Of a DNA stretch of 64,000 nucleotides, positions 1 through 10,678 are shown piece by piece; position 1 is the stretch's first letter, and each line of letters begins with the position of its first letter. The notes below the pieces were generated by a model. It was given only the letters and a program-made list of their open reading frames with translations, made no database searches and was not told the DNA's origin. Made by a program: the position numbers and the translations under genes. The stretch is from Melastoma dodecandrum (taxonomy: Eukaryota; Streptophyta; Magnoliopsida; Myrtales; Melastomataceae), in contig JARUPY010000005.1 in assembly GCA_029817715.1 (NCBI GenBank), positions 1-64,000 of the forward strand, in the 5' to 3' direction.

Positions 1-696
1 AGGGTAACCCGGCCTGAAACGGAAGTTTCAGAGAAGGCTGCGGAGGAGGGACTCGTTTTGGTGGAGATGGGTTTGGTTTAGAATTGGCCGCACTTATCCT
101 CGTGGGATTGGACAAAAGAACTAGTCTCAAAATAAAACGACCCGATGTTGTGGCACGGGTCTGGACTGATCAACGCCCAGCCAAGATAAGATTGTTGGCA
201 AACTGGCATTTAAAAATAAACATCGATAAACGGGGGGGGGAGGGGGGAGAGGTAGAAGCAAAAGCAAATGACGATCGCAAGAAAACTAAGGAAAACTCCG
301 TGTGCGGCTGCGGCGACGACACGAGCAGTGGAAATCCCAAGTTGGTCCACGTTAAGTCGAAGCAGAAAATAAAACATAAAATATTCTGTCCACCACATCG
401 TTTTTCAGCATATCATCATCATAGCCGAAGGTAAGAATGCAAAACAAACTTCCTGGTTTAAGGAAACAGTCCCAGATTGTTCCCCGTCCCAACTGCAAGT
501 ACACCAGACCCCCTCTCCTCCTGTTCATGTCCCTTCCACCTCAATTGAATCCACCCCTTCATCACAGATATCACGAAATAATTTTACCCCTTCTTATTTT
601 TCTTTCACTACTTCAATTGAGAGAGACGGAGGGCGGATTCGATCCACACCCCTAACTACCTGTCCTTCTGTCTTACCATAAAACAACGCATCATCA
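1..696. other. Unassigned sequence at window start
   Basis: No gene could be supported here. The stretch has a G-run near 230-247 and short ORFs with no recognisable domain. It is the left flank of MULE-1 and may include DNA once downstream of the long-chain-base kinase pseudogene, but I found no convincing last exon of that gene. Confidence 0.4.
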
Positions 697-706
697 CCGG
701 TTACTG
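697..706. repeat. Left target-site duplication of MULE-1
   Basis: The 10-mer CCGGTTACTG lies immediately outside the GGAAGCGG terminus and is repeated exactly at 3457-3466 on the other side. Confidence 0.9.
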
Positions 707-1625
707 GGAAGCGGCTAACGTAACGTGCACGTAACGGTTTACGTGCTTTACTAATTACTACTAAACTTTTTTTTTTTATTTTAGTAAATTTTACTAAAAG
801 TTGACCGTTACTAACTAAGTCAACGCGAATTTAGTAAACAAACGTAGTAAAATTTACTAAAATCCGGTCTTGCTTTTTAAGTAAAGTCAACATCAGAAGT
901 AGTAAAAAAGTATGTTAAAACATTTACTACTTTTTTACTGCTTCAAAGAAGTTAAATTTTACTAATTTTACGCTGGACTTTACTAAAACTTTTCCGTTAG
1001 TAAAGTCAACACCAGATTGTAGTAAAAAAAAGTTTAAAATTTACTAATATTTTTACTAACAATACGGTGACTTTAAACTAAAATGTTGGTTAGTTTTTTT
1101 AGTAAAGTCAACGTATTGTGTTAGTAAAAAAAATGATAAATTTTACTACTTTTTTTTACTAAATCTGAGTTTTGACTTTTACTAACGGAAAAGTATTAGT
1201 AAGGTCAGCGCAAATTTACTAAAAAAAGTAGTAAAATTTACTATTTTTTACTGTGCTAAAGAAGCCGATAATTAGAAATTGATTACTAATTATGGTGGTT
1301 CCTTTTTTAGTAAAAAAACTCTCTTCCAGTTAGTAAAACAGTTAGTTAAAAGTCTTACGTTTTTAGTAAATGTTATATTAATTTTGACATGTTTTTACTA
1401 AAAAAGTTAGTACACCTGTTACTAAAAAATGAAAGTGTTTACTAATGAATTTACTAATTAGAACAGTGTTTTCCCGAACCTTAATCTCCGAACCCTATTT
1501 TTTGATGTGAAATTACCGGTTTACCCTGGTTCTACTAAAGCTTATTACTAAATTTACTAAACATATTACTAATTTTGGAAGTATAAGTACAACTGCATAA
1601 ATAATTTACTAACTTAATTACTAAT
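707..1625 (+). repeat. Left TIR of MULE-1
   Basis: This TIR has quasi-repetitive TTAGTAAA/TTTACTAA sequence. AGTCAA or TTGAC words occur at about 801, 818, 885, 1004 and 1106. The inner boundary is approximate; homology to the right arm fades after the ACTGCATAAAT segment near 1590-1625. Confidence 0.8.
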
Positions 1626-2524
1626 ATTTCGGTGTAGTTTCCGTAATTTTTACTAGGTTTTTAACCCAAGAATCCCGCCATTTAATCTTGCTACCAGGAA
1701 AATTACCGATTTACCCCTGATACTGACTTATTACTAACTTTACTAAGCATATTACTAATTTTTGGGAGTTGGAGGGTCATCTTCCTCCTCATTTTCGTTC
1801 GACAGTCTTCGACCCTCCCCGCTTCCCTCCCTCCTCCTTCGTCACGCCATTGTCCCGGCCGCTGCTTTTTTTGTGTGTTGCTTGTCAAAGTCGGGGCAGG
1901 CTCTTCTGCTTGTGACGGACCAGAAGGGCGGACATCAGAGTGTTCATTCTCTTTTCCTTTTTCCCCTTTCTTTTTTTCCGCGATTGGGGCCTGAAACCCT
2001 ACGTCTAATGTCGAAGTTCCGAAACCCTACACGAGCGGTGAACCCGTCCTCCTTCGATGCAGTAACCGTTGGTTTTAGTTATCGTGCATTGTCTCCTCGT
2101 CCTTACGGTTTAAGGGTGACTCAATCGCTCTAGTTTTGTAATAGTTAGGGTTATTTCGGTAAAGTTTTAGGGTTTTCCGTGTGTGGATTTGGGTTATTGC
2201 TTTTCTAGAATCCGTCCCTTTTTTAACCAGTCATAGATCCCGTCAGTCCCTTAGTTTGATTTGTTGGTGGTACGTCTTGATATGCTATGCAGACGTGGGA
2301 GCTGAGACTGAGGTATCGTGGAGGAGACCTGAGGCCTGGGATGGGTCCTCCTTGGTCTGGTCATGGAGGGTCTGTCTGGGTCCGGTGGAGCTCCCTGCTG
2401 ACATTTGAGGCCCTGGCAAAGGTCAAGAGCAGTTTGCGCCAACCTATGGGTCCCATTCTGCAATGGAAGCAACGGATTCGAGCTCGAGGAAACCGGTAAA
2501 CTTACTTCATGGTTTAGGGAAATT
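1626..2524. other. Interior of MULE-1, GC-richer, no recognised coding domain
   Basis: The interior is GC-richer than the TIRs and includes C/T-rich 5'-leader-like sequence at 1790-1880 and 1940-1990 and several AAACCCTA/AGGGTTTT words typical of plant promoters and leaders. A second copy of the inner-TIR motif (AAATTACCGATTTACCC) lies near 1700-1760. Short ORFs at 1762-2133 and 2287-2499 match no family I recognise. It could be a captured host leader (Pack-MULE style) or the residue of a deleted MULE gene. Confidence 0.5.
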
Positions 2525-3456
2525 AAAGTTAGATAAATTAATTTATGCAGTTGGTACTCTATACTTTCCAAAATTAGTAAGTATCATTAGTAAATTAGTA
2601 ATAAGTTAAGGTAACCAGGGTAAACCGGTAATTTCCCAACACTTCAAAAATAGGTTCGGAGTTAGGTTCGGAAACACTGTTCTAATTAGTAAATTCATTA
2701 GTAAGTCACTTTCCATTTTTTAGTAACAGTTTTACTAAACTTTTTTAGTAAAAACATGTTTCAAAATTAGTAAAACATTTACTAAAAACGTAAGACTTTA
2801 CTAACTGTTTTTATTTTAATACTAACTTGGAAGAGTTTTTTTACTAAAAAAGACACCATAATAAGTAAAACAATTACTAAGTATCGCCTTTCTTTTGCAC
2901 AGTAAAAAGTAGTAAATTTTTACTACTTTTTTTAGTAAATTTGCGCTGACCGTAACTAAAACCTTTTCCGTTAGTAAAAGTCAACTCAGATTTGAGTAAA
3001 AAAAGTAGTAAAATTTACTAATAATTTTTACTAACAATACGTTGACTTTACTAGAAAAACCTAACAACTTTTAGGTAAAGTCAACGTATTGTTAGTAAAA
3101 ATATTAGTAAATTTTACTACTTTTTTTTACTAAATTCTGAGTTTGACGATTACTAACGGAAAAGTTTTAAGTAAAATCAGCGTAAAATTAGTAAAATTTT
3201 AACTTCTTTTGAACAGTAAAAAAAAAGTAGTAAATTTTACAATAACTTTTTTACTACCTTCTCTGCGTTGACTTTACTAAAAGAAGACCGGATTTTAGTA
3301 AATTTTACTACATGTATTTTACTAAATTCGCGTTGACTTAGTTAGTAACGGTCAACTTTTAGTAAAATTTTACTAAACAAATTTTAGAGTAGGATAATTA
3401 AGTAAAACGCACCGTAACCGTTACGTGCAGGCGTACCGTTATGAGCTCGCTTCTCC
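2525..3456 (-). repeat. Right TIR of MULE-1
   Basis: This is the inverted counterpart of 707-1625. TTGAC/GTCAA words occur at about 2979, 3042, 3079, 3268, 3333 and 3350. The outer end carries small insertions relative to the consensus terminus. Confidence 0.8.
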
Positions 3457-3466
3457 CCGGTTACTG
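3457..3466. repeat. Right target-site duplication of MULE-1
   Basis: Exact second copy of CCGGTTACTG. Confidence 0.9.
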
Positions 3467-3499
3467 TTCCGAAGATTAAAGAACGTCGTACCATCCACA

Positions 3500-5411
3500 T
3501 ATAACACACCTTAATGTCGACACATTCTTGGCCTGTGAAGTTTAAGTATGAAATCGTACCACTTGAAACCCTGAAGAATCACTGCCTGCACAGTTACTTT
3601 ACAAGTAAAAAACATGGGATCAAATCAAGTAATCATCCCACATAAAGGGCAAGTTCATGCCAAACGGGATCAAAATGATTGGACCTCAAAATCTCTGCTG
3701 CCGAGGTGGTGTGATTTTCAACATAACACAGGTTCCCAAAATCTCTTGTACATAGAAGAAGCATAATACCCAACCTTTGCACTCCTAGGAAATCAAAATT
3801 TGAGAAAATGTGTTACGGGCTCTTTCAACCCAAAAACTAGATCAAGAGTTCATAGTGTACGGGGCTCTTATATAGCCCACATTGATATCCCATGCCATCG
3901 ATGTGGGACTATTTCCACACATCAAAATGGATCAGTGAGATATTCCGAACGTTCATGTGTAAACCGTAGTTGTCCATTTTTTCATATGAAAAAAAAAAAC
4001 AAAATTGACCTTACAAGTGAATGTCGACTTCATTAATGAAATAGTGGGATTCCTCATGTTCTCCCTTGATAACCAACATCTAATGATGATCGTCTACCTA
4101 CAAAAATGCATAAAGATAAGAGATAAAATAGCAGAAGTTCGTAAAGGTTCAAGACTAAACATTTCCTTATCTAATTGAAATTATACATGACTTATGGGGA
4201 AAAAAAATACAACGTTAGCTTATCCAGTAAACCTTTTGCCATCCGTTCAATGGCTTCACGAGGAACAATGAAACAGTCAAGTTCAGATTACTGTTTCCTT
4301 AGAGAGAAGAAATAATGCGAGGGACTTGGGGGACAATCGCATACCAGCGAAAGGTTCTGGCAAAGTCAGAGCCCGTCCCCAGAGGAATAAGCTGAAGGAT
4401 AAGATCTTGTAAGATTCTTACAATAGGATCACCGAGGACTCACCAATGAAACCACATACTTACACCAAGAGCTGTAAATTGGAAGGTACAGTCTTGATCA
4501 TTGACAGCTCTTCCATCCCAAAAGAAGCCATTGACTACCTTCGCAACACACAGGTGGTTAGTCTCAAAAGCAGTATGGGGCAGTTAAACACGGTTATCAG
4601 CTCCACACAGAATTATGACATCCTTTTGTGTCAACAAATGGCATGGCTTGAAAATTCAGACTTTTGACCTTGTAGAACAGGCATATAATAGTAAGTAGCA
4701 GATAAAGAAAATCACAACAGTGGGCTTATGTTCATTTATATAACTAGAAATTATCCCATAATAGATCAGAGTCGTACATGCTTCCCCGTTTATAGCATGT
4801 GAGATGGTAAGTTTTCTACAAGATGATTTCGAGTATAGCCAATCACACCCCTCGTGAAGAGTTCTGTCCCCTCCAACTGCAATCACTGCATCTGCACCAT
4901 CTCTTATAGCCTAGCAAGGAATCCATGAAGATGTAGATAATTAAAAAGGAAATAATTCATCCTCGATGAACGAAAGGACCAAACATGATCCTACCTCCCT
5001 GGTAATGTCAGTCGCATGCAGAGGCCCGGAGGCTAATGATTCAGAAATCTGTTCACAGTAGAAAAAGGTAAAGAGAATGAAGCAGAAGCAGGCATTCCGG
5101 GTAAGTAATGTAGTGAAAGAGAAATTGACTAAGTCGCGACCTCCATCAAAAACTGATGCTTACAAATGAGAAATTGGCAGAGTGAACAAAACTCACATCG
5201 CAATGGTCGGGAAGGCGAGAGCGCAGGTAAGGGAGAAGCTTCTTCCGCTCGTTACCAGTCGCACCACCTGCCCCACAAAGAAGAATCAATCACACTTTTA
5301 ACAATAAAAGATCATAAGAAAAGAAAAAGGATAGAAACCACGGGGGTTGACGACGAAGACGAGATCTCGAGGGGAGGCACCCGTGAGGAGGGAGGGGAGG
5401 TCGGCGGCCAT
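3500..5411 (-). pseudogene. Sphingoid long-chain-base kinase 2-like (DAG-kinase family) pseudogene
   Basis: Family members phosphorylate sphingoid bases or related lipids using an ATP-binding GGDGT motif. Exons run right to left: exon 1 5411-5339 (MAADLPSLLTG, then DLVFVVNPRG), exon 2 5267-5197 (ERKKLLPYLRSRLPDHCD), exon 3 5048-4995 (SGPLHATDITRE), exon 4 4910-4851 (AIRDGADAVIAVGGD), exon 5 4538-4464 (VVNGFFWDGRAV), exon 6 4391-4345 (LIPLGTGSDFARTF). Later pieces are near 4290-4238 (REAIERMAKG), 4100-4015 (EESHYFIN), 3783-3721 (AKVGYYAS) and 3600-3530 (ILQGFKWYDFILKLH). The signature reads GGDRT instead of GGDGT, exon 4 lacks a canonical GT donor (CACGAG then GGGTGT), the HYFIN exon is frameshifted and the next exon changes frame. 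The 3' end is cut by MULE-1. Identity rests on recalled family motifs. Confidence 0.82.
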
Positions 5412-5790
5412 TGCCTTTGGAGGAGGTGGCGACACCGGGGGAATGCCTGATTACCCGAATGGGCGTAAAACCCCAACGTCTTTTAATTTGGGAGTAACTC
5501 AAAAAAGGACGAAGGATTTGATCAGGTAGGTTGTTAAGCGGGGGTTGGGGGGAGGTAAGATCAATCCAAGTTTAAGAAGAAGATGACGATGAAGACTGAC
5601 TGGCTGGCTGTGAAGCTGAAGGTGGGAAAACTCCGAAAACAATTACTAATTTTTTATTTTATTTATTTAATTTAACATTTTCCTGGGATTCCAATCAAAA
5701 CAAAACAAAACAAAACCAAACCACCACCTCTGGTGTATAATTGAATTTAAGGAAGGAGAGATAGACAAGATAAGTATGATGATGTTCTCA
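5412..5790. other. Intergenic, between kinase pseudogene 5' end and methyltransferase stop
   Basis: Holds the upstream flank of the kinase pseudogene and the 3' flank of the methyltransferase, with an A/T-rich tract and repeated CAAAA near 5640-5720. No further gene was seen. Confidence 0.5.
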
Positions 5791-7266
5791 TCATCTACGG
5801 TCAGGCCTGGGAGGCTTCTCCAGGACAGCAGAGAAGAAAACCTCGTTAGCATCCTTGTCTACCTTTGGGATGACCACCCACTTGTGCTCCTTGTAGCCAA
5901 GCATCCTGAATGCCCCTTGGTACTCCCCCACATCCTCCTCCATGCAGAAGAAGCTGTCTATCCACAGCAAACCCCCTGGCCTCAGCACCCTGTCCCAGTC
6001 GTACAACGTGAACTCCAGCAGCACCAGGTCTATCCACCCGTCCAGGAACCTTGTCGTGTGTATCATGTCCAGCGTGTTGTCATAGAACGGCAGCCTGTGG
6101 TTTATCGTCAGGTACAGTGGCACCAGCCCCCTCAGCGCTATCATCTCATTGAAGGGTGCTCCCAGGTTTACCGTTGCCGATACTATTGTCACGTTGTGCT
6201 CCCTCATCCTCGCCGCGAACGTCCCTGTCCCTATGCTGAAGTCTAGTCCTATCCTTATCTCCCCCGGCTTGATGGCCAGCACCTCGGCTATCATGAAGTC
6301 TGTCGTCTTGTTCGTCTCTGGGTCCACTAACACTGGTGTGATCCACCTCGGCGACTCGTGGCTTGTCAGATTGAAGCAGTCCGCACACTTGAAGAAGCCT
6401 CTCCTGGTTTCCATGGCTGCCAGGCAATCGAAGTTCTTGCACTTGTATTGGCTCCAGCGGACATTACGGTTGTCGGGGAGTTTCCACATCGACTCATTGA
6501 TGGGGTAAGGGCGGGTATACTGCTGTGGCACGAGGGCAAAACACCTCCTCCTCGGTAGCGGGTCGCAGCCGTGCGCCATAAGTTTATGCGAGAGTTTCCA
6601 GTCATCGTTGCATATCTGACCCGGGTTATAATCCATGTACTCCTCCAAGTCATCCCTCATGGAGAAGCAGGCATGGCCGATACTCGTGAACGTCCCATTG
6701 GCTCCCATGAAATTCTGCCTCCCTAGCCTGTTCGGCTTGATATCCACATACTTGCGAATCTCTTCCACGGAAAGGTTATCCATCTCAGCCAGCTGGTCGA
6801 ACAGCCCAGTCGCATCTGCTGGAGGAGTATCTGAGGAGTTTGACTGATATGCTGGTGGTGGGACTCCTTCGTCGGCATTGCTTTCAACATCATCCATCAC
6901 GAGAGATGCCTGGACCGACTCCATGAGTTTCAGGATCTCGTTGAGGAAGTTGTAGTACCTCAACGCTGACCCAGAAAGCTGGCTGGATGCGTCCTTGCGG
7001 TGATGCGTCGATATGTCGATCTCCTCACGGATTTTCTGAAGCACGGAGTCAATCCTTGATCTGATGTCGGCACCCACTCCGCCATGGAAGTCGATGTCGA
7101 TGTTGTTGTTGAAGGGATTGCAGAAGGCATTGGAGATGTTGAGGGATCCGAGGGAGCTGATTTTGGACAAGGTAGCGACGTAAATGAAGACCCCTAGGAC
7201 GGCCGACACAAGAAATAGCTTGTGGATCAACCCGCAGCTGCCTAGTTTCGTGAAGACACCCGGCAT
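5791..7266 (-). CDS. Putative SAM-dependent methyltransferase, type II membrane protein
   Basis: One uninterrupted 491-residue reading frame beginning MPGVFTKLGSCG. A hydrophobic segment at about residues 14-34 follows a short basic N-terminus, giving a Golgi-type signal anchor. A lumenal stem rich in S/T and acidic residues precedes a Cys-rich region (CDPLPRRRCF, then CKNFDC and CADCFNL). The glycine-rich SAM site is GLDFSIGTGTF at residues 340-350, and a conserved methyltransferase segment RVLRPGGLLWIDSFF follows near 417-431. This matches the plant family of uncharacterised type II methyltransferases related to Arabidopsis At1g29790 and At3g05390; the substrate is not known to me. No introns are needed, and the start is the first ATG giving the anchor directly. 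The frame is intact, so the gene is probably functional. Confidence 0.85.
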   Translation of the reverse strand: MPGVFTKLGSCGLIHKLFLVSAVLGVFIYVATLSKISSLGSLNISNAFCNPFNNNIDIDFHGGVGADIRSRIDSVLQKIREEIDISTHHRKDASSQLSGSALRYYNFLNEILKLMESVQASLVMDDVESNADEGVPPPAYQSNSSDTPPADATGLFDQLAEMDNLSVEEIRKYVDIKPNRLGRQNFMGANGTFTSIGHACFSMRDDLEEYMDYNPGQICNDDWKLSHKLMAHGCDPLPRRRCFALVPQQYTRPYPINESMWKLPDNRNVRWSQYKCKNFDCLAAMETRRGFFKCADCFNLTSHESPRWITPVLVDPETNKTTDFMIAEVLAIKPGEIRIGLDFSIGTGTFAARMREHNVTIVSATVNLGAPFNEMIALRGLVPLYLTINHRLPFYDNTLDMIHTTRFLDGWIDLVLLEFTLYDWDRVLRPGGLLWIDSFFCMEEDVGEYQGAFRMLGYKEHKWVVIPKVDKDANEVFFSAVLEKPPRPDRR

Positions 7267-7869
7267 CGCCGCTCTGTGCTATGTATGTAACAGCATGAAA
7301 TTCCTGTTAATTTCATACGTCGCATTAGATGGATGATTTTTATTTTGCAGTGGCTCTTTTTACTGCAGTGAATGGCAAGCAAAGCAAAAAGGTAGTGTAG
7401 TTCAGAAGGACATCGTTGAGATTGGAGTTTTCCCCCAAATTGCTTTTTCACTTCCAAGGCATCCCCCCGGTCCCGCACCTCTCGCTCTACCATTTAAGCT
7501 AATGCTTAATTATCTTAAACTAAGAAGTAATTGATAGTTTAGAACCTATGTATGACATTAACCCCTTAAAAAGGTACGAAATTATCCATAAAAACGAACA
7601 AGGAGGGGGATAAGATTATATGTCAAAATCTCATATACTGCTCTTACCAAACCTTGCCCTCTTGAATTTTCTGAAAATTGGAATCCTTGTACTTGAAAAG
7701 GTTCACAATTGGGAGGAAAAAAAAGAAATAATGCACGGAGCAAAACTTATCCGCACATTCGATTCAACTCTCTACTTGAAGCCTCAAACATCGATGTTCT
7801 TCCACCACGAAATGCTTTAGTTCTATGAATCGGACCTCAGCACGATTAGCATCCTCGTGCCAAATCAAA
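7267..7869. other. Intergenic between methyltransferase promoter and iminopeptidase 3' end
   Basis: Contains the presumed upstream region of the methyltransferase and downstream region of the iminopeptidase. A 66-codon ORF at 7620-7820 has no recognisable domain. No RNA gene was seen. Confidence 0.5.
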
Positions 7870-10302
7870 TCAGAACACAGGACTCTTCCCATTTAACATC
7901 CCAAACAAGTGATCCAAAACTTGACCCCCTGCATCCCGGAGTCCTGAGTGCATGTACTCGTTCGTTATCCACAGTCTTATGCCTGCGATATGAGAGGCCG
8001 TTTCCATCGACAGCTTGAAGTTAACGTACATGTCATCATAGTACACTGCAGCGGCAACTGGCACCACGTTGTGGTTCAGAGCTACCGTGTCATAAAGGGG
8101 TGGCCAATCATCTTTCTCCGCCAAAATGTGGGCAGCTTCTTTGAACGGCCTTAGCACATGGATGTCATCAAACATCCAAGGAAACACCATCTGACAGACA
8201 ATGTGCACAAATTAAAGGGACATCAGCAATGTACTGCAACCAGAATAATTGTTTCTGACAATGTACTTCAGACACTAGAAGCAAGAGAAGTAAAGGGATG
8301 GGCATGAAATGTTGTTCCGCCATATGTTTTAATATAATGAGATTAACCTTACTTCCTGGAGGAACGCAGACTAGATGATTGATAAAGAGAAAATATCATC
8401 TCAAGAAAAATCTAACAATTCAAAGTCCCCACCTCCCCGGTAAAATAAACAGGACGATTTTCTTTTGCTGCCTTGATGGCATCAAACTTGTCTTGATTAT
8501 CAGCTATTATTCTGTGAGCTGACCACTGGGCCGCAGCACCCTATATCAGGAACAAAGAAATAAAGCTTAATTAGGTGTAGGATGGATTGGTCATTCTGTT
8601 ATTACTCAATTCAAGTCCAAAGTGTGAACCGGTGTTAGTTACCAAATAAAATCCTAAACGGGTGCAACAAGATTACCTGACAGTATATGGGCTCATGGAG
8701 GAGAGCATAAAGAGGGTTTGTATCAAAACTGAGCCAATCCTCAAACTAATACAAAGAAATGACAGCAAAAACAATCAGCTATATACTATCAACGAAGATA
8801 ACACTCATGCAACCAAGGTGATGCCCTTTTTACCTCTTTCAGGAAGAAGTAACTGATCCTCTTTGGTGCACCCGGTACCAATATCGGATCCCATACCCTC
8901 TCCAGCCTGCAATATCAAATTCAGAACAGAGGCTAGAGATTTAAAAGACCCTGAACGTGTGTCTGAACTAGGTCATAACTTCTCCTTACATGTAGTGCAA
9001 ACGCTCAAAGCCAGAACTAGCTCCTAAGCCAGAGAGACCAAGAGCCTGTAAACCTCTAGCTGTTAAGATGCCACCGGAAGGAAGAGGCACCTGCGAAGAG
9101 CATCACTGAAACACCTATCACGTCATTGATACGGCAAGCACAAGATCTTAATCCATGAGAGAACCTCACCCCACCACCTTCGGATTCTTCCAAATACTTG
9201 ACAACGTCCCGTACGAGATCTAAATCTTGAGGATACCTTTGGTAATACTTGTCATTTTGAACAATAACCTTCTCTGAGCATGCTCTGTACACATCATCAG
9301 CAGAGCATCCATTTGTAATGGGAGGAAGGCCGCCAGTTATAAGTACTTGTTTGAGTCCTTTGGGAGCAAGACTCAAATAACAAACAGCACAAAAACCGCC
9401 ATAGCTCTACAAAGAGTGAAAAATGAAAAGCCAAGTTTAGGCAACAGATTAATAGAAATTTTGGCTGTGGTTGGTAGTGAACTGGCAAAAGGAAAGCGTG
9501 ACAGAGAAAAGGAATAAAGAGAATGGAGAGTAACAAGTAAAAGCGGTTATACAGACAAACCTGACCGAGGATAGTCCAAGGCTTAGCATCGGGTACGAGA
9601 TGCATCCGAATAATTTCGGCATCGTTGACAATGCTATCTGCTCGAAAAAAGGTGAGGTAATCAGCCAAAGCCTGGGGAGAATGGAATTGGGACATGGAGG
9701 AGGGGGTCAAAGGAGTTGATAGGCCTGTTCCTCGCTGCAGATACAGGGGGTCAAAGGACGAAACAACAACCGACAGCAGGAGAAGGAGATTGTTTTTTTT
9801 TTTTTTGGGCGGGGGGGGGGGGGGCCAAAATTACCTGATCCATGAGAATGACCCGAAACTCTTCACAAGCTTTGTTTATCCAGCCGCTAGATTCAGTAGG
9901 ACGAGGGGACTCAAAACCCGGCCCGCCCTGGAGGTAGAGGAGGTAAGGCAGCTGGTCATTTTCTTTTCCGGCGGAGACAAGTTCCCGAGCGAAGACGGAG
10001 ATGGTAGAGGAAGAATGGTGGGAGTAGTCGAGGGGAAGGGTGAAGCGGTGATCCCGAAGGCGGAGGCCCGGGACGGAGAGCCAAGGGCCGGAGAGGGGAT
10101 CCGACGAGGCGGAGGAGCCGTGGACGGTGGACATGAGCACGTGGAAGTTGTGAGATGGGGAGGGAAAGCGGAGTTTGGGGAAGGGGGGGCGGGGGAGGGG
10201 GTAAAGGCAGAGGGGGCTTTTCGGTATTTGAGCAAACAATGTGGAAAGGTTTGTCGTCGTCATCCTCATCCTCCTCCGCCTCGGTCTTCTCTTTTTCACC
10301 AT
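7870..10302 (-). CDS. Proline iminopeptidase-like alpha/beta hydrolase (peptidase family S33), 8 exons
   Basis: Exons (minus): 10302-9835, 9734-9561, 9406-9170, 9090-8990, 8906-8834, 8745-8677, 8540-8433, 8190-7870. They total 1,551 nt, 516 residues, all with GT-AG borders and in phase. The N-terminus is Arg- and Ser-rich and could be an organelle-targeting peptide; a second Met 12 codons in is an alternative start. QGGPG at residues 125-129 is the oxyanion-hole motif, GQSYGG at 213-218 is the nucleophile elbow (Ser215), and HSGLRDAGGQV near the C-terminus holds the likely catalytic His. S33 enzymes remove N-terminal proline or similar residues from peptides; the true substrate of this plant branch is uncertain. 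Intron 1 carries long T and G runs (9793-9824). The gene lies tail-to-head with the methyltransferase and shares strand with the WRKY gene. Confidence 0.9.
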
Positions 10303-10678
10303 TCGACACCCATTAATTATATAATGACTTTATATATATATATATATATACTCGCACACAAACGGTTGGTTACCTCACAATTCTACAAAAGATTTACTAC
10401 ACCAATCCACGTCGTGACATTCTTTTCTAAATGAAATCAATATATAACGAAACCATTATTAATAATTAGTGAACCTGAACGTGCGTAAATTTTAGTTTTG
10501 TTCAGCAAGAAACTGGAGGAAGCCAAAGAAATGAAGAGGGGGGTGGGCCATGCACAACAAACAAATGGCAAAAAGCAAAAGGAAAAGGGACATGACATTG
10601 TTGACTTTGTTCATCCCCCCAACCCCAGTGGCAGTGACTTACTAGTTACTGTTCTTTCTTTTCTTTATTTGCTTTCTG
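10303..10678. other. Intergenic with short (TA)n microsatellite
   Basis: Spacer between the iminopeptidase start and the WRKY stop codon. A TA dinucleotide run occupies about 10332-10350. No gene could be supported. Confidence 0.5.

Larger units (their letters stand above)
707..3456. mobile_element. MULE-1: non-autonomous Mutator-like element, 2,750 bp
   Basis: The element begins GGAAGCGGCTAACG and ends in a diverged reverse complement of that terminus. It is bounded by an exact 10-bp duplication, in the size range of Mutator-like insertions (usually 9, range 8-11). TIRs of roughly 920 bp fill both sides and consist mainly of TAGTAA/TTACTA words mixed with GTCAACG/CGTTGAC words. The inner part of each TIR has a conserved segment around CCGAACC and AAATTACCGGTTTACCC. 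No transposase domain is present in the roughly 900-bp interior, so the element would need proteins in trans. The two TIRs differ by many small indels, suggesting an older insertion than MULE-2. The left TIR resembles MULE-3 closely, which could supply or represent the autonomous parent. Confidence 0.9.

Noticed and set aside
1..86. A minus-strand Pro-rich frame open to the window edge
   Set aside because: It is short, low in complexity and has no start, splice signal or known domain.
707..3456. LTR retrotransposon interpretation of the TAGTAA blocks
   Set aside because: The blocks are inverted, not direct, repeats; ends lack TG...CA, and the target duplication is 10 bp, not 4-6.
5776..6847. 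Plus-strand ORFs at 5776-6246, 6149-6508 and 6635-6847
   Set aside because: All are opposite-strand shadows of the methyltransferase.
9694..10434. A 246-codon plus-strand ORF over the iminopeptidase first exon
   Set aside because: It runs antisense to an exon with the QGGPG motif, crosses intron homopolymers and shows low-complexity Gly/Arg only.
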